This document shows positions 17,171-25,256 of a stretch of 64,000 nucleotides of DNA, in pieces. Numbering within the stretch: the stretch's first letter is position 1; every line of letters begins with the position of its first letter. The stretch lies in the NCBI GenBank assembly GCA_014649575.1, contig BMTH01000021.1:1-64000 (forward strand), given 5' to 3'. The notes beneath the pieces were generated by a model. The model ran no database searches, had not been told where the DNA came from, and saw only the letters and a program-made list of their open reading frames with translations. The translations under genes and the position numbers were made by a program. This DNA is from Streptomyces griseoincarnatus (GTDB lineage Bacteria > Actinomycetota > Actinomycetes > Streptomycetales > Streptomycetaceae).

Positions 17171-17497
17171 TCAAGATGGCATGATGAAAACGTTCACGAA
17201 ACCCAGCTGAACGAGTACGACCGCCGTCAGAACCTCAGCCCTGCGGGCAGCCTGCTGGTGCTGCTCTTCCTGGGCCGGACCCTGATCGCCCCGCTGATCT
17301 CGTTCCACAACACCGGCAAGGCCATCGCCAACGGGCAGCGCGCGGCCGGTCTCCAGGTGACGTGCAGCCCCGCCGCGAGCACCTGGCCGGCCTTCGCCTT
17401 CGGCATCAACGTCTGGTACATGCAGCGCGAACTGAACCGCGTGACCCAGGCGTACCCGGGCGCGACCCCGGGCGCCCAGGTCCCCCTGGCGGTCTGA
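17171..17497 (+). pseudogene. 5'-truncated DUF4234-like gene
   Basis: The frame from 17171 reads QLNEYDRRQNLSPAGSLLVL, SFHNTGKAIANGQRAAG, LQVTCSP and YMQRELNRV, all typical of the DUF4234 membrane-protein family. No ATG, GTG or TTG start exists between the upstream stop (17168) and the conserved motifs, and the first membrane segment is missing. A 79-residue product from GTG 17258 would lack the conserved YDR region. The gene is therefore probably decayed. Confidence 0.6.
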
Positions 17498-17514
17498 CCC
17501 CGCTCCCCTGCACG

Positions 17515-17550
17515 GCCCACGGCATCCGTCCCCCCCCCGGACGCCGTGGG
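17515..17550 (+). terminator. Hairpin terminator
   Basis: Arms at 17515-17528 (GCCCACGGCATCCG) and 17537-17550 pair with one mismatch around a poly-C loop. It lies 18 bases after the DUF4234 remnant and before the DUF5959 gene. Confidence 0.6.
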
Positions 17551-17583
17551 CGGTGGTGTCTCAGGGCCCGGCATGATGCCCCC

Positions 17584-18075
17584 ATGCTCAACCTGATCCA
17601 CCTGGCCGACGACAGCGGCCGAAGCGTCTCGGTACGCATCCTGGGCCGTGCCCAGCCCGGCATCCTGACCGGCCACGACTTCCTCGACGCCGAGATCGTC
17701 GTGACGGCCGGCGAGAACCTCGGCGCGACCTTCCCGGTGACCCTCCTCCCCGAAGACCTGGAGGACTGGGAGGAGACCTTGGCGCGCCTGGAAGCCGGCG
17801 AACCCACCAGGTGGCTCGACTCCGGCAGAACCCCGTCCGTGGAGTTCGACTCCCCGACGACCGGCGCCCTCCTCGTCTCCGTCCGCGACGAACCGGCAAC
17901 AGGAGCTGCCGTCACCGTCCCGTTGACGCCTCTGCCGCCGACCTGGACCGCCGACCAACGGCGTCGTCTCGCCGGGGTACGCGAGGCGTACCCCCAAGAG
18001 GTGGTCGAGACGTCACTCGGCGCGTACGAGTGGCGGCACGGCCACCCGAGGGCGGAACCGGAGACGACCGGCTGA
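17584..18075 (+). CDS. DUF5959 family protein
   Basis: A 163-residue protein opening MLNLIHLADDSGRSVSVRIL, then GHDFLDAEIVVTAGENLGAT, PEDLEDWEETLARLEAGE and a C-terminal HGHPRAEPE. This beta-rich, acidic pattern matches a Streptomyces-restricted family I remember as DUF5959. No enzyme motif or export signal is seen. It is the last gene before the accessory island. Confidence 0.65.
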   Translation: MLNLIHLADDSGRSVSVRILGRAQPGILTGHDFLDAEIVVTAGENLGATFPVTLLPEDLEDWEETLARLEAGEPTRWLDSGRTPSVEFDSPTTGALLVSVRDEPATGAAVTVPLTPLPPTWTADQRRRLAGVREAYPQEVVETSLGAYEWRHGHPRAEPETTG

Positions 18076-18134
18076 AGCGGGCTGCCCTGACGACTGTCAG
18101 GACGGGCGGTGAGCCGGGCCGATCGACGGGCGCC

Positions 18135-18797
18135 TTAAGACCCGAACTTCGCCCATCGCCCCTCGGAGATGACGTCGACGGTACCGTCGACGACGCTGAC
18201 GGCTGTCTGTTCGTCGATGGCGTAGGCCGGGACGCCGATGTCGGCGGCCCAGCGCTCCGCGTCGGCCATGGTGTTCTGCGGGAACGCGTCCAGGTGCGGG
18301 AAGATCGAGAAGTCGACGACTCCCAGGGTGCGGTCGTCCGGTGCGGACGGCCACTCGACGAAGTACGCCCCGATCCGCGGCGTCATCACCATGCTTCCGG
18401 CACTCACTCCCACCCAGACCGTGTCGGGCAGCGAGGGCAGCAGATCCGCCAGCCCGGATTCCCGCATCCAGTGGCACAGGTAGGTCGCGTCGCCACCGTC
18501 GACCAGCAGTACGTCGGCGTCCCGGACCCAGGGGACCCATCGGTCCGTGCCGATGGTCGGCAGTGCGGTGAGTTCGAGGATGCCGAGCGTCCCCCACCCC
18601 AGACCGGTCAGGTGCTGCCACAACGGCTCCGCGGCCGCGAGGCCCCGCACCGATGCCGGACCGCACATCGGGTGACCCCACTGTGCCGTCGGGACGCAGA
18701 GCGCACGGCACTCGTCGATCGGCTTGCCAAGAAGCTGCACGAGTGCCGACCGGATGCTCGGGTTCGTGACGCCGCCCGACGTGAGCAAGAGCTTCAA
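18135..18797 (-). CDS. Peptidase E-like serine peptidase (family S51)
   Basis: A 220-residue class I glutamine-amidotransferase-fold peptidase. The nucleophile Ser132 lies in WVGVSAGSMV. VLLVDGGDATYLCHWM is the family loop, and His168 in FPHLD is the probable base. Homologues cleave Asp-X dipeptides or act as putative cyanophycinases. The start is TTG 18797, 4 bases after GGAGG. The open frame continues upstream on this strand, but that part is not protein-like. It opens the island and is divergent from a small membrane protein. Confidence 0.8.
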   Translation of the reverse strand: MKLLLTSGGVTNPSIRSALVQLLGKPIDECRALCVPTAQWGHPMCGPASVRGLAAAEPLWQHLTGLGWGTLGILELTALPTIGTDRWVPWVRDADVLLVDGGDATYLCHWMRESGLADLLPSLPDTVWVGVSAGSMVMTPRIGAYFVEWPSAPDDRTLGVVDFSIFPHLDAFPQNTMADAERWAADIGVPAYAIDEQTAVSVVDGTVDVISEGRWAKFGS

Positions 18798-18933
18798 GGT
18801 GCCTCCGGATGCGCGCGCGGAAGGTGGACGCACCTGAGGACTCCGGACCGTGCCGGAACTCATCGGGCCACTGCGGATCAAGGTGGCATGGGGGATGTCG
18901 CGGCTGCTCGATTCGGGGGCTAGGGTGCTCGCC

Positions 18934-19335
18934 ATGGCTTTGGACCGAGAAGGCGTGAGGCTGCCCCGACTGAGGTCGGCCCACGTCGCACGGCGAGGGG
19001 TCGTCTTCGGCCTGCTGGGCGTGGTGCCGCTCCTGGTGGTGACTCTGAGCATCAGCGGCCACAGCGATCGAGAGCAATTTCTGGCTGTCTTCAGTCTGTT
19101 GGGGTTCCTCGGTGGGCTCTTCCTTATGGTGGGTGCTGGCTTCTGGTGGCTCAGCAAGGAGGACATCCGACGCCTGCGGGACTGGGGTACCATCACGACG
19201 CAGGCTGCCTCGGTCACAGTCATCGGCCCGGTGTTCGTACGCTCCGGGTTGTGTCTCCTCGTCACGGGGGCTGCCGCTTTCGGGCTGTACCACCTCGTGG
19301 ACGCCGCGTCGTACGGCAGTTGGCTGTACGGCTAG
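18934..19335 (+). CDS. Small membrane protein
   Basis: A 133-residue protein with three predicted membrane helices (GVVFGLLGVVPLLVVTLSIS, FLAVFSLLGFLGGLFLMVGA, SGLCLLVTGAAAFGLYHLV). The ATG at 18934 follows TAGGGT at 18921-18926 by seven bases, the layout of a leaderless Streptomyces promoter. GTG or ATG starts at 18850 and 18895 are possible. Unknown function. Confidence 0.55.
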   Translation: MALDREGVRLPRLRSAHVARRGVVFGLLGVVPLLVVTLSISGHSDREQFLAVFSLLGFLGGLFLMVGAGFWWLSKEDIRRLRDWGTITTQAASVTVIGPVFVRSGLCLLVTGAAAFGLYHLVDAASYGSWLYG

Positions 19336-19667
19336 AACGCGCACTGGCCCCACGGAGGGCCCAAGCTTCCGCTCATCGGGCCTCTTCGGAGGCGGTTTCC
19401 CCGACCGTCGTAGCTCACTGGGCGAGCGTAGGCACTCGACCACCGCGAGGACAGGGCTGAGGCGGCTTGGCTCTGCTGACGCCGTTGGCAGCATCAGCTT
19501 GGGAAGCTGCGATCGTTTGCGGCCGGTTCGGGCGCTTCCTAGGCGAATATGGTCGAGGCGCGGCCTCGGCGGCTCGACTGCTTCCCCCGCTGTTCCCCGC
19601 CAGATCTGGTGCGGTGGTGTTGCATGCCGCTCGTCACCAACCTGTTCGGTCAGCACATCTAGGCCAC
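19336..19667. other. Gene-poor stretch holding island scar repeats
   Basis: No convincing gene. It contains GCTGAGGCGGCTTGG (19456-19470), AGCTTGGGAAGCT (19496-19508) and CCCCGCTGTTCCCCG (19585-19599), each repeated elsewhere in the island. Confidence 0.6.
19496..19599 (+). repeat. Island repeat A, left copy
   Basis: Begins AGCTTGGGAAGCT and ends CCCCGCTGTTCCCCG, 89 bases apart. The same two blocks lie 88 bases apart at 23633-23735. The sequence between them is diverged. Confidence 0.6.
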
Positions 19668-19856
19668 CTAACGCTTCTGCGCCCGGTAGCGCTTCATCAG
19701 CGCAGTGATGCGTGCGTGGTCGGCCTGGGCGTTGAGCTCGGCCACAGGATCGTCAGGACACAACTCGTAGAGATCGGTCCACTGTCGACGTCCCCGGTCG
19801 CCCCAGATCCGGTAACCACCCGGCACGCCCCGGGCGACGTAGCGTCCTCTGCTCAC
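19668..19856 (-). CDS. Small hypothetical protein of integrated-element type
   Basis: A 62-residue basic protein (SRGRYVARGVPGGYRIW, then RITALMKRYRAQKR). The GTG start at 19856 follows GGGGAA. The N-terminal YVARxVPGGYRIW pattern is like small proteins I recall from Streptomyces integrative elements. No function is known. It has a clean ribosome site and lies in the island near the integrase remnant. Confidence 0.45.
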   Translation of the reverse strand: MSRGRYVARGVPGGYRIWGDRGRRQWTDLYELCPDDPVAELNAQADHARITALMKRYRAQKR

Positions 19857-19981
19857 GGTTCCCCGTTTCCGGCCGACCCTCGTGCCGTCCTTTACGAGTC
19901 ATCCCTGAACAGTCGTGGGCGACGCCGAACGGGACGGAAACTGAGACGGCGGGGGACAGGCCGAGTCCTCCCGTGTGTTGC

Positions 19982-20902
19982 TCATCCTGCCTGTATTTCG
20001 TCCACCTGTGCGCCGAGGTCAACGGTGTCTGCGGACGGTGGTGCCTTGATGGTCGCCGGCTGGTTAACGTCGAGGAAGGTGAAGGTCAAGTCGAGGGGTT
20101 CGCCGTCGACGATCTCCAGCGGCTTGCCCTCGCCGCTCCGCGCGGCGTATGTATCGCCCCGCATGCGGAACTGCCTGGTGTGGTTGTCGTCGCCGATCCA
20201 CAGATCCATGGTGAGCGTGCCCTCGATGCGTAGCGCAGCGAACTGATCAAGGCTGTTGATCTGGCGCTCCCGAGCCGCCTCGCTGGCGGCAGCGTCACGG
20301 GCGGCGCCGATGCCGCTACTGGTGACGGTTCCTCTGTAGTGAGTGGTCCGAGTCCCGTCGATCGTCTCCATCCCGATGCTTCGCACGTCCTTGGACGCGG
20401 TCAGGATCGTGGACTGCACGGCTGGGTTGCCTTCGATCTGACGCGGCAGTATGCCGTAGGACTGGTTGTCCCCCGCGCTGCGTCCCCATACAGCAGGGTC
20501 GGCGCTGAACCAGCTCTTGCCGTCGAGCTTCTCGAAGTCGATCGCACTCCCGCTTACATACATCACTTCGTCGACGAACCGGACCTCCAGCTGGCGGTCT
20601 CTACCCTGGTCGGTCGCGTTCATCTTCATACTCATGGTCAGGGGTTCCGTGTTCATGGATGCCTCGGCCTCCAGCCGGCCCATATCCGGCACGGTCCCGG
20701 TGACCCGGTAGTGGAGCGACGTGATGCGCTCGGAGTTCGTCGCCGCCTTCGCCACGGCCGTAGCGGGCGTCACCCTGGGCGAGCCCTGATTCGGAGAGTT
20801 GCTCGCCGGGCCCTCTCCGCAGGCACTCGTTCCCCCAGCGAGCAGCACAACGGCGAAGGTCGCGCTCGTCACTCTGATTGGTACACAACCGTGCGATGAC
20901 AT
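19982..20902 (-). CDS. Secreted lipoprotein of LppX/LprG-like type
   Basis: A 306-residue lipoprotein. The signal is VTSATFAVVLLAGGTSAC with the lipid Cys at residue 28. A Ser/Asn/Pro linker leads into a beta-rich domain (LHYRVTGTVPDMGRLEAEAS, then FEKLDGKSWFS and THYRGTV), a pattern shared with actinobacterial LppX/LprG-like lipoproteins. It should be anchored on the outer face of the membrane. The ligand is unknown. It is an extra gene inside the island and has no adjacent operon partner. Confidence 0.75.
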   Translation of the reverse strand: MSSHGCVPIRVTSATFAVVLLAGGTSACGEGPASNSPNQGSPRVTPATAVAKAATNSERITSLHYRVTGTVPDMGRLEAEASMNTEPLTMSMKMNATDQGRDRQLEVRFVDEVMYVSGSAIDFEKLDGKSWFSADPAVWGRSAGDNQSYGILPRQIEGNPAVQSTILTASKDVRSIGMETIDGTRTTHYRGTVTSSGIGAARDAAASEAARERQINSLDQFAALRIEGTLTMDLWIGDDNHTRQFRMRGDTYAARSGEGKPLEIVDGEPLDLTFTFLDVNQPATIKAPPSADTVDLGAQVDEIQAG

Positions 20903-21020
20903 CGTCTAATTCCCCCCGAATTGAGGTGGCTGACCCAAGCCAAGGCTGTGAGCGTATCCCGGCGCCTGCCCGGTGATCCTCGCAACCCGTGTGCCGCCCG
21001 GTCCGTCCGGCCACCGACGG

Positions 21021-21339
21021 TCGACAAGAAGCGCATCGTGCCCTGGACGCCCGAGCGGGTCTTCGCCGTCCGGGCCGCCATGCCCGAGCGCTACCCCGAC
21101 CGGGCCGGCCGTATGCGGAGTCCCGAGAGAACGGCATGCACGCGCTGCGCCGCTTCTACGCCTCAGTGCTCCTGGACGCGGGCGAGAACATCAAGGCCCT
21201 CGCCGAGTACCTCGGCCACTCGGACCCGGGCCTGACGCTCCGCGTGTACGCGCACCTGATGCCGTCCAGTCAGGAGCGGACCCGCAAAGCCGTGGCCGCT
21301 GTCTTCGACGCTATCCAAACCGTGCGACAGGACGGCTGA
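21021..21339 (+). pseudogene. Tyrosine integrase remnant with internal deletion and frameshift
   Basis: One frame gives KKRIVPWTPERVFAVRAAMP, from the start of the catalytic domain. A second frame then gives MHALRRFYASVLLDAGENIK, EYLGHSDPGLTLRVYAHLM and SQERTRKAVAAVF, the C-terminal catalytic block with HxxR, the GH motif and the nucleophile Tyr in LRVYAHL. The part holding the first catalytic Arg is missing, so the enzyme cannot work. It is the relic of an AICE-type element. Confidence 0.8.
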
Positions 21340-21382
21340 GGGCTCGTAGGCTTTGAAGCGGATAAGGGCGGGGACAGGCAGG

Positions 21383-21655
21383 GTGGACACGTACTTCTTG
21401 CTGGTGTGCGACGACGTGCCCCACGACGTGGTGCTCTCCGACCCCGGCGTCCGCGTGATGGACGTCGTCAAGGTCGTGCGTCGGCTGACGGGACTGAGCC
21501 TCTGGCGCAGCAAGGTCCTGGCAACGCAGGTTCCCGCGGTCCTTCTCGCCGGCGTGCCCGAAAAGGACGCAGCGGCAGCCGTCTCGGCCCTGCGCGATGC
21601 CGGTGCCCGGGCGGAGACGAGGGAACGTCCGGAGCCGGACCTCCCTGAGCACTGA
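21383..21655 (+). CDS. Ribosomal protein L7/L12 C-terminal-like protein
   Basis: A 90-residue protein. VMDVVKVVRRLTGLSLWRSK and the later AAVSALRDAGARAE follow the L7/L12 C-terminal (ClpS-like) fold, with VKVVRxxTGLxLxxxK and EAGA-like landmarks. It is not the ribosomal protein itself, which has an N-terminal dimer domain. The GTG at 21383 begins VDTYFLLVCDDVPHD. Its 3' end is duplicated imperfectly at 26539-26634 beside gpmA. Confidence 0.65.
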   Translation: MDTYFLLVCDDVPHDVVLSDPGVRVMDVVKVVRRLTGLSLWRSKVLATQVPAVLLAGVPEKDAAAAVSALRDAGARAETRERPEPDLPEH

Positions 21656-21700
21656 GCACGGCCCGATCAGCAGGCTGACGGCCCGGAGACGGCCCAGGAC
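21605..21700 (+). repeat. Island repeat B, left copy (3' end of L7/L12-like gene)
   Basis: About 96 bases starting GCCCGGGCGGAGACG that match 26539-26634 at roughly 80% by eye, including the identical run CACTGAGCACGGCCCGATCA. Here it is the coding end and downstream flank of the L7/L12-like gene. Confidence 0.8.
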
Positions 21701-21707
21701 GTGACCG

Positions 21708-22439
21708 GTGTCGAGCATATTGAGTAGTGATCGTGTACTCCCTCACGAGATGATCTTTCCTGTGACAGAAGCGGCAGGCTCGGACATCGATGACGACCAT
21801 GAGTGGGTCGAGGTTTTGGCGTGGGCCTTCGGCTTGGTATCGCCGGACCCCGCTGAGCGTGCTGCTGCCCTTGACCGTCACGCAAGAGCCCGCATGCAGG
21901 TCGAGGCTGCGTATGACCGGTTGAACGAAGGCCACTTTCGCCGACTGTGGTTCAGACCCCGGATGCGGGCTTACCACAGGGCCTGCGGTCGCTGCTTTCC
22001 GGGAGCGCTGTGGAGCGGGAGCGGGTACGCCTACGGGGAAATCAGCACGTGGCCGCGGTTGCCCCTTGCGTTGCTCTTCCTGGAGTGGGAGGCGCGCCAT
22101 CCACAGGAGTGGACGGAGCACGCCAAGGACTGGGGCACGAAACAAGCTCTGATCCGTGGCCTGGCCGCCACCGACCACGACCGATATCTGAGAGCGAAAC
22201 TCGTGGATCTGGTCGACCTGGCGGTCCAGCGGACCTACCGATGCAAAGACCGTGAATACGTGCGTGTGGCCCGGGCCGTGGACGGAGACGAACTGCGCGA
22301 CAGGCTCCACAGGGCACAGGGCTCGGAAAACCCTGCGGCACGGCTTCACGCAGGCTACGTGCTATGGCTCCTCGACCGTCCTGAGATACCGAACACCCGA
22401 CATGTCTGGCGCACGTGGCTTTCCGGCACTCTCACCTGA
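21708..22439 (+). CDS. Hypothetical protein
   Basis: A 243-residue soluble protein rich in Trp, Arg and Asp. Landmarks are WVEVLAWAFGLVSPDP, FRRLWFRPRMRAYHRACGRC and LAVQRTYRCKDREYVRVAR. No known domain is recognised. GTG 21708 gives this length; ATG 21750 (MIFPVTEAA) is an alternative, and neither has a clear ribosome site. A diverged fragment of this gene lies at 23140-23225. Confidence 0.6.
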   Translation: MSSILSSDRVLPHEMIFPVTEAAGSDIDDDHEWVEVLAWAFGLVSPDPAERAAALDRHARARMQVEAAYDRLNEGHFRRLWFRPRMRAYHRACGRCFPGALWSGSGYAYGEISTWPRLPLALLFLEWEARHPQEWTEHAKDWGTKQALIRGLAATDHDRYLRAKLVDLVDLAVQRTYRCKDREYVRVARAVDGDELRDRLHRAQGSENPAARLHAGYVLWLLDRPEIPNTRHVWRTWLSGTLT

Positions 22440-22533
22440 TGGTTACGGCCCACGCTTTCCTACTGTGTTGGCGGGGTGGCGAGATTGTGATTCGCCTCCA
22501 CCAGAGTGGCCGTTCACCGCGGTCTTCGGGGGG

Positions 22534-23004
22534 TCAGCCGAGGTAGGGCCGATCACGGTGCTCCAGGAAGTGACGGATCCGGAGCCGCTGCGTGTGGTGC
22601 ATGGGCAACTGATCGATCTTCTCCGGCTGCACGAACCGCAGCTCCGTGGACTCGTCCGAGATCGCGAGCCTGCCTCCGACCACACGGGCGGTGAAGCAGA
22701 CGTTGAACTGTCTGCGGACCTCACCGTCCGAGTAGGCGATGATGTGGCGAGGGTCGGTGTACGTGCCCACGAGCCCGGTGATCTCTACGTCCAGGCCCGT
22801 TTCCTCCTTCACCTCGCGGATGGCCGTTCCTGGGAGTGAGTCGGTCATCTCCATGCCGCCACCAGGTAGCGCCCAGAGATCGTTGTCCCGTCGGCGCTGG
22901 AGGAGCACCCGCCCTTCGTCGTCGGTGACCACGGCGGACGTGGCAACTACCAAGCTGTTCGGCTCGGGTGCCGCCGGATCGTCGTAGTACTCGGTCCGTG
23001 CCAT
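22534..23004 (-). CDS. Nudix hydrolase
   Basis: A 156-residue Nudix protein. The box reads GGGMEMTDSLPGTAIREVKE and continues ETGLDV, so the REVKEE metal-binding core is intact, while the first Glu of the consensus is Asp. It should hydrolyse a nucleoside-diphosphate-linked substrate, releasing a phosphate moiety; which one cannot be predicted. The ATG at 23004 follows AGGGG. It is an accessory-island gene. Confidence 0.88.
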   Translation of the reverse strand: MARTEYYDDPAAPEPNSLVVATSAVVTDDEGRVLLQRRRDNDLWALPGGGMEMTDSLPGTAIREVKEETGLDVEITGLVGTYTDPRHIIAYSDGEVRRQFNVCFTARVVGGRLAISDESTELRFVQPEKIDQLPMHHTQRLRIRHFLEHRDRPYLG

Positions 23005-23139
23005 GATCCCCCTTCGCTTACCGGCGTCGCGGTCTCCCAGACCGCATCGAAGCTGCTGGCGTAGATGTCGAACATGCCGCCCTTTCCGCTGCGCCGCAGG
23101 TGCCATACGGGCGCGGATCAGGCCGTGGCCTTCTTACTC

Positions 23140-23225
23140 GTCGAGCTGGGGGACCTCGCTGTGCAGCGGCCCTACCGGTGCAAGGACCGGGAGTACGTGC
23201 GTGTGGCCCGGGCGGTGGACGGAGA
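23140..23225 (+). pseudogene. Fragment duplicated from the neighbouring hypothetical gene
   Basis: The frame here reads LAVQRPYRCKDREYVRVARA then VDG, nearly identical to LAVQRTYRCKDREYVRVARA in the 243-residue gene 0.9 kb upstream. DNA identity is high over about 80 bases (GAGTACGTGCGTGTGGCCCG and its match at 22255 onwards). The sequence on both sides is unrelated, so only a scrap remains. Confidence 0.75.
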
Positions 23226-23279
23226 GACGGGCCCCGCAGGACGGGATGCGTGTCAGATCTGTGGTGCATGATCGCGCGC

Positions 23280-23633
23280 ATGGGTTACGAGCTGCACATT
23301 ACGCGGGCCTCTCACTGGTTGGATAGCGAGGAATGCCCCATTGCGTTCCGCGAGTGGATCGAGTTCGCACACAACAGTGCGGCACTCCGGGAAGAAGGCC
23401 ACCTCGGCCTGCACGGCGTGGGTCGGCAGCCGGGGTTCACCTGGGGCAGTCCGGACGGCGTCGCGGTCGGGCTGCACTGGTACGAGGGACGAGTGATTAT
23501 GTCTGGGGCTCACGCACCTGGTGTGGACCTGGTCGGCCTGGCTGACCTCGCAGCTGGACTCTCCGCGAACCTCATAGGTGACGAGGGGGAGCAATATCCG
23601 GGATCGGCCCGCCGTCGCAACGAAGGGCTCTGA
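23280..23633 (+). CDS. Hypothetical protein
   Basis: A 117-residue protein opening MGYELHITRASHWLDSEECP, an N-terminus I recognise from a family of small Streptomyces proteins of unknown function. It continues FREWIEFAHNSAALREEG and WYEGRVIMSGAHAPG. ATG 23280 is preferred to ATG 23268 because the family starts at MxYxLHITR. No catalytic or export signature is seen. Confidence 0.6.
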   Translation: MGYELHITRASHWLDSEECPIAFREWIEFAHNSAALREEGHLGLHGVGRQPGFTWGSPDGVAVGLHWYEGRVIMSGAHAPGVDLVGLADLAAGLSANLIGDEGEQYPGSARRRNEGL

Positions 23634-23735
23634 GCTTGGGAAGCTAAGGGTGTTTACGCGAGGTCACCGAACCGACCTGTGGCGATGCCGTGTCGAAGTC
23701 TGAGTCTCCGCCGGCCCGCTCCCCGCTGTTCCCCG
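23633..23735 (+). repeat. Island repeat A, right copy
   Basis: AGCTTGGGAAGCT (23633-23645) and CCCCGCTGTTCCCCG (23721-23735) repeat the blocks at 19496 and 19585. TCTGGCACGGGTCTGGCACG follows at 23751 and resembles 25947-25967. Confidence 0.6.
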
Positions 23736-24168
23736 TGGTCCCCCGCCCGATCTGGCACGGGTCTGGCACGGCTGAGTCGCCAAGCAGCGCGGCGAGTTCC
23801 CCTAGGTCGTTCGCGACCATGACCTGAGCGAGCCGTCCGGCGATGGTCACGACCTCTGGCCAGGCAGATGTCCGGAGATACTCCGCGTCGGTGTCGTGGG
23901 GCACCTCGGCCGCTGCGGCGTTGAGCGCGGCACCGAGTTCCCTCATCAGAACAACCTCTTCGTCACTTCGTAGGCTGACGCCGAGATACCGCTCTGGCTC
24001 GTCAGCGTCGCAGAAGTCGTCGAAGAGCGTGTGGAAAACATGGTCCAGGTCTTCGAACGCCGACGGGTCGAGCCACACATCCCGCTGCCACGGTGGATTG
24101 GCCAGAGCCAGCACAACAGGTACGACGTGGACTCGGTGGTTGGCTAGCACTCGGGCAGCATCGCTCAC
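23644..24168 (-). CDS. SCO4402-family protein with aberrant C-terminal tail
   Basis: About 174 residues from GTG 24168. VLALANPPWQRDVWLDPS, FEDLDHVFHTLFDDF and EEVVLMRELGAALNA match the SCO4402-type family of unknown function. The last 40 residues (from about GDSAVPDPCQIGRG) are translated from the repeat sequence at 23644-23776 and are unlike the family, so the normal end seems to have been replaced. An ATG at 24282 would add 38 residues of doubtful quality. Confidence 0.6.
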   Translation of the reverse strand: MSDAARVLANHRVHVVPVVLALANPPWQRDVWLDPSAFEDLDHVFHTLFDDFCDADEPERYLGVSLRSDEEVVLMRELGAALNAAAAEVPHDTDAEYLRTSAWPEVVTIAGRLAQVMVANDLGELAALLGDSAVPDPCQIGRGTTGNSGERAGGDSDFDTASPQVGSVTSRKHP

Positions 24169-24323
24169 GAGTCCGAGCGTATCGACCGCAACTGATGGAG
24201 GCGTCGGCGCTCTCTGAGCACCGCATGAGGAGTTCGATCTCCCCTCGGCCTGGTCGGGTCCCGCCTCGTGCACCGGTGCCATGACCGGCTGCTGTGCGTC
24301 GTCGCCGTCCGGGGTCGTTGATG

Positions 24324-25148
24324 TCAGCGGTGAATGTCAGCGGAACACGAGTCGGGGGGTGCGGTGTCAGGCTTGCGGTAGGCGGGTTTTGAGTCGGCGT
24401 CGAAGTCGTACTCCAGGACGTAGGAGGCGGCGTCCAGGGTCATCTCGTTGACCTCGACGGGGCGGCCTTCGTCGGTGAACGCGGTGCGGCAGATGAGGAT
24501 CACCGGGGTGCCCGGGGCCATGCTCAGCTGCGTCAGCTCGTCCGGCGACGGCATGCGTGAGCGGATCTCTTCGCGGAAGTGCACCGGCTCGTATCCGAGT
24601 TCGGCAAGCCGGGCGTAGGTGCCGCCCGGCCCGGTGTCCTCCTGGGTGATGGCGGACCCGGCCACCAGGGACAAGGGCAGGTAGCTCGTAGCGAGTAGGA
24701 CCGGCTTGCCGTCCAGGACGAAGCGCCGGCGCCTCACGCACACGACGTCTTCGGCAGCCAGGTCCAGCACCGCACTGACGTGTGCGGGAGCTGTCTCTTC
24801 GGACACGGATACCTGGTCGACCTCCAGCGCCCTGGACTCGATGTCCGCCGACCAGATCGAGCGGCCGCTGCCCCATTGGTCGCGGGCCAGTCGCTGGATG
24901 CCGCGTCGGCGGAGCGGGCGGAAAGCCCGGACGAACACACCGGCGCCCTTCCGGGCCTCGGCGATGCCCTCGTCCCGCAGGACGCCGATCGCCTGCCTGG
25001 CCGTCATGCGGGCCACGCCGTGCGCGGCCATCAGGTCATTCTCTCCCGGGAGCCGATCACCGGGACCGTAGTCACCCGACCGGATCGCCTCGCGCAGGGA
25101 GTCTGCGATCCGCTGGTACTTGGGCCGACGGTCGTCGGTAGCAGCCAT
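24324..25148 (-). CDS. GntR/HutC family transcriptional regulator
   Basis: A 274-residue repressor-type protein. The N-terminal GntR winged helix (KYQRIADSLREAIRSGDYGP, then LPGENDLMAAHGVARMTARQ) is followed by a UTRA effector domain (about 90-255, with VCVRRRRFVLDGKPVLLATS and GTPVILICRTAFTDEGRPVE). The ATG follows GAGGAGGG. TCTAGA motifs in its own leader and at the divergent promoter are its likely operators. The probable target is the adjacent RsbW-like gene. Confidence 0.88.
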   Translation of the reverse strand: MAATDDRRPKYQRIADSLREAIRSGDYGPGDRLPGENDLMAAHGVARMTARQAIGVLRDEGIAEARKGAGVFVRAFRPLRRRGIQRLARDQWGSGRSIWSADIESRALEVDQVSVSEETAPAHVSAVLDLAAEDVVCVRRRRFVLDGKPVLLATSYLPLSLVAGSAITQEDTGPGGTYARLAELGYEPVHFREEIRSRMPSPDELTQLSMAPGTPVILICRTAFTDEGRPVEVNEMTLDAASYVLEYDFDADSKPAYRKPDTAPPDSCSADIHR

Positions 25149-25168
25149 TCCGGAACCCTCCTCGCTTC

Positions 25169-25174
25169 TCTAGA
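25169..25174 (-). promoter_or_regulatory. TCTAGA half of the GntR operator, regulator side
   Basis: TCTCTAGACA lies just downstream of TAAGGT (reverse strand, 25176-25181), a possible -10 of the gntR gene. It shares the TCTAGA core with three sites 90-130 bases away. Confidence 0.4.
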
Positions 25175-25256
25175 CACCTTAGGCCATAGGTCGGGCCCGG
25201 GCTTGCTGGCTGTAGCCGCCTGGATCCCTCGTTCCGGCGGACCCCGGGCGCCCCTC

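Noticed and set aside
23065..23271. 68-residue frame as a gene
   Set aside because: It is explained by the duplicated scrap of the gene at 21708; the rest is unrelated sequence.
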